Source: Streptomyces ureilyticus (GTDB lineage Bacteria; Actinomycetota; Actinomycetes; Streptomycetales; Streptomycetaceae). Taken from it: a DNA stretch of 47,984 nt. The stretch spans positions 1 to 47,984 of the forward strand of contig NZ_JAAKZX010000059.1 in NCBI RefSeq assembly GCF_011045025.1, read 5' to 3'. Below, piece by piece: positions 42,189-47,984 of the stretch. Numbering within the stretch: position 1 is the first letter of the stretch; each line of letters starts with the position of its first letter. Made by a program: the position numbers and the translations under genes. Below the pieces are notes generated by a model. It was not told the origin of the DNA. It saw only the letters and a list, made by a program, of their open reading frames with translations, and did not search any database.

Positions 42189-43217
42189 TCAGGCGGTCCA
42201 GTCGAGGACGACCTTGCCGCACCGCCCGCTCGCGGCGTCCTCGAAGGCCGCGTCGAAGTCCTGGTAGGCGTAACGGCCGGTGATCACCGGGCTGAGGTCG
42301 AGGCCGCGTTCCAGCAGTACCGACATGGCGTACCAGGTCTCGAACATCTCCCGGCCGTAAATGCCCTTGATGGTGATCATGGAGGTGACGATCCTGGCGA
42401 AGTCGACCGCGAACTCCTCGGAGGGCAGCCCCAGGACGGCGATCCGCCCGCCGTGCGTCATGTTGGCGATCATGTCGCGCAGGGCTTCGGGGCGGCCGGA
42501 CATCTCCAGGCCGACGTCGAAACCCTCCCGCAGGCCCAGCTGCCGCTGAGCCGCCTCGATCGTCGTCTCCGCGACGTTGACCGCCAGATCGACGCCGACC
42601 TTGCGGGCCAGCTCCAGGCGGTACTCGCTGACGTCGGTGATGACCACGTTGCGGGCCCCGGCGTGCGCGGCCACCGTCGCGGCCATGATGCCGATGGGCC
42701 CCGCTCCCGTGATGAGCACGTCCTCGCCCACCAGGGGGAAGGACAGCGCCGTGTGGACGGCGTTGCCGAACGGGTCGAAGATGGCCGCCGTGTCGAGGTC
42801 CACGGGCGTCCGGTGCACCCACACGTTCCCGGCCGGCAGGGTCACGTACTCGGCGAACGCGCCGTCGCGGCCGACGCCGAGCCCCACCGTGTTCCGGCAC
42901 AGATGCCGCCGGCCGGCCAGGCAGTTACGGCACTTGCCGCACACCAGGTGGCCCTCGCCGCTGACCAGGTCGCCGGCCTTGATGTCGGCGACGTCCCTGC
43001 CGACTTCGGCGACCTCGCCGACGAACTCGTGGCCGAGCACGAGCGGGGTGCGCACGGCTTGCTGCGCCCAGCCGTCGTAGGCGCGGATGTGCAGGTCCGT
43101 GCCGCAGATGCCGGTGCGGAGAACCTTGATCAGGACGTCGCCGGGGCCGATGGACGGCTCCGGCACGTCTCTCAGCCACAGACCGGGCTCCGCCTTGTCC
43201 TTCACCAGTGCCTTCAT
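42189..43217 (-). CDS. tdh: L-threonine 3-dehydrogenase
   Basis: A 342-residue zinc MDR dehydrogenase. The catalytic zinc site is Cys38 (GICGTDLHI) with His63-Glu64 (LGHEFVGEV), and the structural zinc cysteines are 93, 96, 99 and 107. The Tdh-specific FDPFGNAVHTAL and GAGPIGIMAA follow. It oxidises L-threonine to 2-amino-3-oxobutyrate, the substrate of the adjacent kbl product. ATG at 43217 follows AGGAG. It is first in the tdh-kbl-lysR unit; the 250 bp upstream hold its promoter, but no operator is obvious. Confidence 0.95.
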   Translation of the reverse strand: MKALVKDKAEPGLWLRDVPEPSIGPGDVLIKVLRTGICGTDLHIRAYDGWAQQAVRTPLVLGHEFVGEVAEVGRDVADIKAGDLVSGEGHLVCGKCRNCLAGRRHLCRNTVGLGVGRDGAFAEYVTLPAGNVWVHRTPVDLDTAAIFDPFGNAVHTALSFPLVGEDVLITGAGPIGIMAATVAAHAGARNVVITDVSEYRLELARKVGVDLAVNVAETTIEAAQRQLGLREGFDVGLEMSGRPEALRDMIANMTHGGRIAVLGLPSEEFAVDFARIVTSMITIKGIYGREMFETWYAMSVLLERGLDLSPVITGRYAYQDFDAAFEDAASGRCGKVVLDWTA

Positions 43218-43467
43218 GCCGCGGCTCCTGTGCGCGAGGGGATGGGAAGACTCCGGTACGCGGGACGGCGCTGCGGGCGCCGAAGTCCTGGCCGTACCGG
43301 GCATCAGCAATCTGCCTGGTGGCGGGCGTCCGGTCCATCGAGGATTTCTTAACCGGACCGACAGCCTGCCTTCACGATCGACTCGCGACGGTCGCTCTGC
43401 GCACGGTGTGCCGCGCCCCCTCACCTGGGTCGGACGGCCGCCTCCGGGTGTCGGCCCCGGACCGCCG

Positions 43468-44217
43468 TCAGCCCAGGTGGCGTGCGGTGATCTCCGAGGC
43501 GGTGCCGGTCACCAGACGCCCCAGCTCGGTCAGCCGGTCAGGCTCGAACCGGGAGTCGGGCATGGAGACGGCCACGGAGGCCAGGGGCATGCCGTCGTTG
43601 CCCAGGACGGGCGCCGCGATGGCGCAGACGCCCGGCCGGAACTGGTTGTGGTTGACGGCGTATCCGCGCTCCCTGACCCGGCGCAGCTCGGCGCGCAGTT
43701 CCGACGGGTCGGTGATGGTCTCCTCGCCGTAGCCCTCCAGTTCGCCCGCCGAGACCTCGTCGACCTCGGACCTCGGCAGGTGGGCGAGGACCGCGTGCCC
43801 GGTGGCGGTGGCGTGCAGAGGTGAGGAGTCGCCGATGGCGTGGAAGGTCCGTACGGGATGGTCGCAGTCGACCCGGTCGACGACGACCATGCTGTGCAGG
43901 GCGTCGGGCACCGACAGATGGATGGTCTCGTTCAGCACGTCACGGAGCCGGATCATCGGCTCGCGGGCGGCGGCGAACAGGCTGGATCCTTGCAGGGCGG
44001 CGGGTCGTACGGCCAGGACGCGGGCGCCGATCTCCCAGCGGGTGGTGTCCTTGCGGTTCGCCCGCAGCCACCCCGCCTCGTTGAGACTTACCAACGTCCG
44101 CTGCACGGTCGACTTGGGCAGGCCGAAGAGCTTCGTCAGCTCCCCGACGGTCACCGGCTGATGCTTGGCGACGGCCTCCAGGATGCGCAGCGATCTGGTG
44201 ACGCTCTTCATTTCCAT
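43468..44217 (-). CDS. IclR-family transcriptional regulator, copy 1
   Basis: A 249-residue IclR regulator. The N-terminal winged HTH (residues 1-60: SVTRSLRILEAVAKHQPVTVGELTKLFGLPKSTVQRTL in outline) precedes an effector domain (GSSLFAAAREPMIRLRDVLNETIHLSV; HATATGHAVLAHLP; NQFRPGVCAIAAPVLGNDGMPLASVAVSMP). Over the first ~80 residues it differs from its tandem neighbour (44572-45324) at only three positions, but the C-terminal half diverges (EVDEVSAGELEGYG against DVEELITQGLERFS). The start at 44217 gives MEMKSVTRSL. A 42-bp block conserved with the neighbour's promoter lies upstream (44287-44328). Confidence 0.9.
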   Translation of the reverse strand: MEMKSVTRSLRILEAVAKHQPVTVGELTKLFGLPKSTVQRTLVSLNEAGWLRANRKDTTRWEIGARVLAVRPAALQGSSLFAAAREPMIRLRDVLNETIHLSVPDALHSMVVVDRVDCDHPVRTFHAIGDSSPLHATATGHAVLAHLPRSEVDEVSAGELEGYGEETITDPSELRAELRRVRERGYAVNHNQFRPGVCAIAAPVLGNDGMPLASVAVSMPDSRFEPDRLTELGRLVTGTASEITARHLG

Positions 44218-44286
44218 CCGTGCCCCAGTAAGCCGTGTGGATTTCTCGTTCTCACCTCTTGACTCCTTCCGGGAGCCGCGGGCATG

Positions 44287-44328
44287 CTCGTGCCGGATTT
44301 TAGCATGGCGTTCCACAATATGGCACGA
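44287..44328. promoter_or_regulatory. IclR-type operator/promoter block, copy 1
   Basis: The block runs from CTCGTGCC to GGCACGA, with TTCCACAATATGGCA at 44311-44325 and outer arms CGTGCC/GGCACG. It matches the block at 45397-45438 at 36 of 42 positions. On the minus strand, TAAAAT makes a good -10 for the IclR gene. Confidence 0.6.
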
Positions 44329-44510
44329 CCTCGGGGGTGGACCAGCGATCAGGCCGTCGTCGAGGAGATGCGGAATCCGATGTCGTACCGCGCGGCGATG
44401 GACAGTGGTAGCGCCCTGACTCGCCTACCGCGCCGCGTGGTGCAACCGCCCTGCGCCCGGCCCCTCTCCCCCGGCCGGCGCAGGGCGGCGAAAGCCGTGA
44501 GCGCACAAAG

Positions 44511-44545
44511 GGTCGGCCCCCACGCACGCGCGTGGGGGCCGATCC
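44511..44545 (-). terminator. Terminator of IclR copy 2
   Basis: GGTCGGCCCCCACGC, a short ACGC loop, GCGTGGGGGCCGATCC: a very stable G+C-rich stem about 30 bp past the IclR stop. Confidence 0.7.
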
Positions 44546-44571
44546 TTGCCTGCGATGCGTCCGCCTCGTGT

Positions 44572-45324
44572 TCAGCCGCCCAGTCGGCGGCCCGTGATCT
44601 CCGCGGCCGTATTGGCGACGATGCGGCCCCACTCGGGCAGCCGGTCCGCGTCGAAGCGTGAGTCGGGCATCGAGATGGCCACGGCGGCCAGCGGTGTGCC
44701 CTCCTCGTCGAGGACGGGCGCGGCGATGGCGCAGACGCCCGGCCGGAACTGGTTGCGGTTGACCGAGTAGCCGTCGGCGCGGATCTGGTCCAGTTCGGCG
44801 CGCAGTTCGTCGGGGTCGGTGGGAGTCGAGTCGCTGAAGCGCTCCAGTCCCTGTGTGATGAGCTCTTCGACGTCCTGTTTCGGCAGGTGGGCGAGGATGG
44901 CGCGCCCGACGGCGGTGGCGTGCAGCGGAGAAGTGTCGCCGATTGCGTGGAAGGTCCGTACGGGGTGGTCGCAGTCGACGCGGTCCACCACGACCACGCA
45001 CTGCAGGGCGTCGGGCACCGACAGGTGAATGGTCTCGTTCACCGCGTCCCGGAGGCGCATCATCGGCTCGCGGGCGGCGGCGAACAGGCTGGAGCCCTGC
45101 AGGGCGGCGGGTCGTACGGCCAGGACGCGGGCGCCGATCTCCCAGCGGGTGGTGTCCTTGCGGTTGGCCCGCAGCCACCCCGCCTCGGCCAGTGTGACCA
45201 GGGTGCGCTGCACGGTCGACTTCGGGAGGCCGAAGAGCTTCGTCAACTCCCCGACGGTCACGGGCTGGTGCTGGGCGACCGCCTCCAGGATGCGCAGCGA
45301 CCTGGTGACGCTCTTCATTTCCAT
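44572..45324 (-). CDS. IclR-family transcriptional regulator, copy 2
   Basis: A 250-residue paralogue of the regulator at 43468. The DNA-binding half is almost identical (SVTRSLRILEAVAQHQPVTVGEL; WLRANRKDTTRWEIG). The effector half keeps HATAVGRAILAHLP and QFRPGVCAIAAPVLDEEGTPLAAVAISMP but differs in the helices expected near the ligand pocket. It is divergent from the sarcosine-oxidase-like gene at 45601, the likely target, and has its own terminator. Both copies probably recognise the same operator (45397-45438 and 44287-44328) but answer to different ligands (inference). Confidence 0.9.
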   Translation of the reverse strand: MEMKSVTRSLRILEAVAQHQPVTVGELTKLFGLPKSTVQRTLVTLAEAGWLRANRKDTTRWEIGARVLAVRPAALQGSSLFAAAREPMMRLRDAVNETIHLSVPDALQCVVVVDRVDCDHPVRTFHAIGDTSPLHATAVGRAILAHLPKQDVEELITQGLERFSDSTPTDPDELRAELDQIRADGYSVNRNQFRPGVCAIAAPVLDEEGTPLAAVAISMPDSRFDADRLPEWGRIVANTAAEITGRRLGG

Positions 45325-45396
45325 CCGGTTTCCCCCTGTTAATCCTCGGAATTTCCGTCGGACACCCTCTTGACTCCCCTCGGTGTCGCTGTCATT

Positions 45397-45438
45397 CTCG
45401 TGCCAGATTCTAGCACGGCATTCCACAATGTGGCACGG
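45397..45438. promoter_or_regulatory. IclR-type operator/promoter block, copy 2
   Basis: TTCCACAATGTGGCA (45421-45435) is a near-palindrome (TTCCAC/GTGGxA) within a larger inverted repeat with arms CGTGCC (45399-45404) and GGCACG (45432-45437). It lies between the divergent IclR and FAD-oxidase genes. TAGAAT on the minus strand gives a -10 for the IclR gene. Confidence 0.65.
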
Positions 45439-45600
45439 TCACTCCGGCGATCGAAGCAAGTGAGCCGGAACTCAGAGACCGGGCGGATGCGAGCAGTTGG
45501 GCTCCACAAGACACACCCAGCGCCCGTCCGAACCCCTCTCGAATCGAACAGCCTCACGCCGGGCACAGCATGCGCCCCGGCGATACGAAAGGAAAGTCCT

Positions 45601-46740
45601 GTGTCAGCTGCCAGGAAGCGTGTCGCCGTCGTCGGCGTCGGAACGATGGGCAGCCAGGCCGCCTGGCGGCTGGCGGCCCGCGGCGCCGAGGTCGTCGGCT
45701 ACGACCGGTTCGCCCCCGGCCACGACCGCAGTGCCGCCGGCGGGGAGTCCCGCATCTTCCGCAGCGCGCACTTCGAGGACTCCCGGTACGTCCCGCTGCT
45801 CAAGCACGCCGACGGCCTGTGGGAGCAGCTGCAGCAGGAGACCGGCCGTGAGCTGCGCCGGCTGACCGGGTGTCTGCTGATGGGGCCGACCGAGCAGCAG
45901 CAGATGGCCACTGTTCTGCAGTCCATCGCGGAGCATGACCTCGACCACGAGGTGCTCGATGCCGAGCTGCTGGCCAAACGTTTCTCCCAGTACCGCATCG
46001 AGGACGGCGACGCGGCCGTGCTCGACCGCCGCGCCGGTTTCATCCGCCCGGAGCTGACCATCCAGACCGCCGCCCGCCGCGCCGAGCAGCTGGGCGCGGT
46101 GATCCACCGCTACAGCGCGGTCCGCGAGATCGTCCCCGTCGCGGGCGGCGTCGAGATCCGCACCGACGCCGGCAGCGAGCGCTTCGACACCGCCGTCGTC
46201 ACCCCCGGCCCCTGGGTGAACGATCTGTTGCCCGACCTGCCGTGGGAGGTGGACGTCCGCCGCCTGGTCAGCGCCTGGTACGTGCCCACCACCCCCGAGG
46301 CCTGGTTCGGCGAGGAGCGCCCGGCGTTCATCCGTACGGCACCCACCCACTGCTACGGCCTGCCCTCCCCGGACGGCATCTCGGTCAAGCTCGGCCTCTC
46401 CCGCGCCCTGCACCGGCCCGCAGGTGACCCCAACCAGCTGGACCGGTCCGTACAGCCCGAAGAGCTGGAAATCTTCTCCCAGTTGATCGGGCGTTACATA
46501 CCGGACCTGCACCCGGACCCGACCCGGCTGTCCGTCTACATGGAGGGCTACACCGAGAGCAGCCGCCCCCTGGTCGGCCCGCTGCCCGGCGCCGAGAACG
46601 TGATCCTGCTCGCCGGATTCTCCGGTCACGGCTTCAAGCTCTCGCCCGCCTTCGGCGACATCGCCGCGGACCTCGCGCTGGACGGCTCCTCGCCCCAGCC
46701 CATCGACTTCCTCTCCACCGTCGGCCGTACGGAGGCATGA
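45601..46740 (+). CDS. FAD-dependent oxidase, sarcosine oxidase / N-methyltryptophan oxidase (SolA) family
   Basis: A 379-residue flavoenzyme. The FAD loop GVGTMG is at 12-17, SAAGGESRIFRSAHF follows, and the C-terminal LLAGFSGHGFKLSPAFGDIAADLAL is the SolA-family ending. The flavinylating Cys before the TPD motif of monomeric sarcosine oxidase is absent (SVYMEGYTESSRPLVG). It should oxidise an N-substituted or primary amino acid. GTG at 45601 follows CGAAAGGAAAG. Its stop region overlaps the start of the AstE/AspA-type hydrolase, so the two work in sequence. It is divergent from IclR copy 2 and distantly related to the oxidase at 22327. Confidence 0.86.
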   Translation: MSAARKRVAVVGVGTMGSQAAWRLAARGAEVVGYDRFAPGHDRSAAGGESRIFRSAHFEDSRYVPLLKHADGLWEQLQQETGRELRRLTGCLLMGPTEQQQMATVLQSIAEHDLDHEVLDAELLAKRFSQYRIEDGDAAVLDRRAGFIRPELTIQTAARRAEQLGAVIHRYSAVREIVPVAGGVEIRTDAGSERFDTAVVTPGPWVNDLLPDLPWEVDVRRLVSAWYVPTTPEAWFGEERPAFIRTAPTHCYGLPSPDGISVKLGLSRALHRPAGDPNQLDRSVQPEELEIFSQLIGRYIPDLHPDPTRLSVYMEGYTESSRPLVGPLPGAENVILLAGFSGHGFKLSPAFGDIAADLALDGSSPQPIDFLSTVGRTEA

Positions 46741-46742
46741 CC

Positions 46743-47804
46743 ATGAGCGACACCACCCTCTCCATCGGCTCCTTCGAGGCCGAGCCCGGCACGAAGGTGC
46801 GCGGCACCGTCCGCGCCGACCTGGGCACACTCACCGCGGACATCCCGCTGACGTTGGTCAACGGCACCCGCCCCGGCCCCCGGGTCGTCATCACCGCGGG
46901 TGTGCACGGCGGTGAGTTCACACCCATCGACGCCGTCGTGCGCCTGGTCGGCCTGTTGGAGCCCGGTGAGGTGCGCGGGCAGGTGATCATCTGTCCGGTC
47001 GCCAACCCCAACGCCGTGTACCAGGGCCGGCTCAACGTCTCCCCGGTCGACGGCGTGAACATCAACCGTGTCTTTCCCGGCGACCCGGACGGCGGCCCCA
47101 CCGAGCGGCTGGCCGCCTGGCTCTTCGCGAATCTGGTGGACGGCGCCGATGTCTACATGGACCTGCACTGCGGCGGCATCGACCAGGTCCTGCGGGACTT
47201 CGTCGGCTACCGCCTCACCGGTGACCCGGACCTCGACAAGGCGACGGCCGAACTGGCCGGGTCCTTCGGTATCGAGGACGTCATGATCGGGCTGACGGCC
47301 GAGGGCGGCAACAGCCACGCGGCGGCCGCCCGCCGGGGCATCTCGGCGGTCCTGGTCGAGGTGGGCTCACTCGGCCAGCGGGATGAGCCCACCGCCCTGC
47401 GCCGCGTCGACGGCCTCCTCGCGGCACTGCGCCACGTGGGCGTACTCGACCAGGACGGCTCCGCCCCGGCCCCGATCCGCACTTGGGTCTGGTCCGCCGG
47501 CGTTACCGCCGAGGCCACCGGCCTGTGGTACCCGGAGTTCTCCTTCGACGCCGAGGTCATCGGCGAAGTCGCCGAGGGCGACCTCCTCGGCCGCATCGTC
47601 GACCCGGCCGACGGCACGGAGCACACCGTCCTCGCCCCGGCCGGCGGACGGATCATCTACGGCATGCACGGCCTCACCGTCCGCCCCGGCACCGAACTGG
47701 CCGCCCTGGCCATCCCGTGGGAACCCGACACGGCCACGCAACCCAACACCCTCCAGGTCCCCGGCTTGGGTTCTGGATCCGACGAGGCGGACCCCCGCAT
47801 CTAG
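46743..47804 (+). CDS. Succinylglutamate desuccinylase/aspartoacylase (AstE/AspA, M14-like) family metallohydrolase
   Basis: A 353-residue zinc hydrolase. The metal ligands are His55 and Glu58 in GVHGGEF and His142 in MDLHCGG. The substrate-loop NRVFPGDPDGGPTERLA and a C-terminal beta domain (GVTAEATGLWYPEFSFDAEVIGEV...ILAPAGGRI-like) follow. Members remove acyl groups from N-acyl amino acids or cleave related amides. Start: ATG at 46743 lies 7 nt after GGAGG; ATG at 46737, inside the overlap with the oxidase stop, is too close. Coupling to a SolA-like oxidase suggests deacylation of an N-acylated amine or amino acid and its oxidation in one route (inference). Confidence 0.85.
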   Translation: MSDTTLSIGSFEAEPGTKVRGTVRADLGTLTADIPLTLVNGTRPGPRVVITAGVHGGEFTPIDAVVRLVGLLEPGEVRGQVIICPVANPNAVYQGRLNVSPVDGVNINRVFPGDPDGGPTERLAAWLFANLVDGADVYMDLHCGGIDQVLRDFVGYRLTGDPDLDKATAELAGSFGIEDVMIGLTAEGGNSHAAAARRGISAVLVEVGSLGQRDEPTALRRVDGLLAALRHVGVLDQDGSAPAPIRTWVWSAGVTAEATGLWYPEFSFDAEVIGEVAEGDLLGRIVDPADGTEHTVLAPAGGRIIYGMHGLTVRPGTELAALAIPWEPDTATQPNTLQVPGLGSGSDEADPRI

Positions 47805-47984
47805 ACCCCCTGCAAGCCCCCTCGCCGAGCGCCACCGACGACAGCGGCGCCACAGGCGGCAACTCGGGCGGCACGAGCGGCGGCGAGGCGACGAGCGCCA
47901 CGACCCGGGCGATGAGCAGGGTGTGGTCGCCGGCCGGGTGCTCCGCGTCCAGGACGCACTCGAAGTACGCCTCCGCGGAGGGCA
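47674..47984 (-). CDS. Possible C-terminal part of a flavin reductase-like protein, cut by the window edge
   Basis: Reading in from the right edge, the minus strand gives PSAEAYFECVLDAEHPAGDHTLLIARVVALVASPP. The AGDHTLLIARVVAL pattern resembles the HpaC/ActVB-type flavin reductase domain (…HxAGDHxLxxGxVxxL). The frame then becomes Pro/Ser-rich and has no stop until 47674, inside the convergent metallohydrolase. The gene may therefore be degraded at its 3' end or end differently. Only ~60 codons are informative. Confidence 0.4.
   Translation of the reverse strand, partial: PSAEAYFECVLDAEHPAGDHTLLIARVVALVASPPLVPPELPPVAPLSSVALGEGACRGSRCGGPPRRIQNPSRGPGGCWVAWPCRVPTGWPGRPVRCRGGR

Larger units (their letters stand above)
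44218..44571. other. Region between the two IclR genes
   Basis: 354 bp. The left half carries the promoter/operator block of IclR copy 1 (44287-44328). The right end carries the terminator of IclR copy 2 (44511-44545). No gene is recognisable. Confidence 0.7.

Overview
The window looks like chromosomal DNA of a Streptomyces-like actinomycete. It has very high G+C with G/C-rich third codon positions, frequent GTG starts, ATGA stop/start overlaps inside operons, many LacI/PucR/GntR/Lrp/LysR/IclR regulators, Tat- and lipobox-bearing secreted proteins, and copies of a short C/G-rich palindromic repeat common in Streptomyces. No tRNA, rRNA, CRISPR array or intact mobile element was seen. The window is accessory catabolic DNA: a string of importer, oxidoreductase and regulator modules, with several gene relics at the seams.

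Layout. (1) 1-2033: relic of a HAD sugar-phosphate mutase, an SRPBCC/AHSA1 protein and a zinc alcohol dehydrogenase. (2) 2109-9826: a LacI-family repressor divergent from an ABC sugar importer (two permeases, then a lipoprotein) and a Tat-exported GH78 alpha-L-rhamnosidase. Three AACGTT-centred palindromes lie in the divergent region. (3) 9839-11830: a scrambled region with a frameshifted dehydrogenase, a pirin gene cut in two with its pieces on opposite strands, a C/G-rich repeat and IS200/IS605 (TnpB-type) relics; then a TPR protein. (4) 12362-19934: a PucR regulator divergent from a translationally coupled operon of class III aminotransferase, FAD/Fe-S 2-hydroxyacid dehydrogenase and succinate-semialdehyde-type dehydrogenase (GABA/omega-amino acid use). 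A type I ABC exporter converges on it.

(5) 22327-36048 is the most interesting block. A FadR-type GntR regulator (26173) stands between two transcription units. Leftward: HAD hydrolase, a decayed RidA, and two FAD amine/amino-acid oxidases. Rightward: an intact RidA, a D-threonine-aldolase/D-serine-dehydratase-fold lyase, an SDR, a polyamine-type ABC importer and an aldehyde dehydrogenase. The same TGGTCGACAA-type palindrome overlaps all three predicted promoters (HAD, GntR, RidA), so this looks like one regulon for an imported amino acid or amine. The imine product of the oxidases would be handled by RidA.

(6) 36472-39661: an Lrp-type regulator converging on a homoserine-dehydrogenase-like gene and an aldehyde dehydrogenase, followed by a C-terminal relic of aspartate ammonia-lyase. 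Together these suggest a homoserine -> aspartate semialdehyde -> aspartate -> fumarate route, broken at a perfect 38-bp palindrome. (7) 39929-43217: threonine degradation (tdh, kbl) with a LysR regulator. (8) 43468-47804: two tandem IclR paralogues with nearly identical DNA-binding domains and conserved upstream blocks, divergent from a sarcosine-oxidase-like flavoenzyme coupled to an AstE/AspA-type metallohydrolase. The right edge may hold the end of a flavin reductase.

All functions are inferred from sequence by eye; substrates are inference unless stated.
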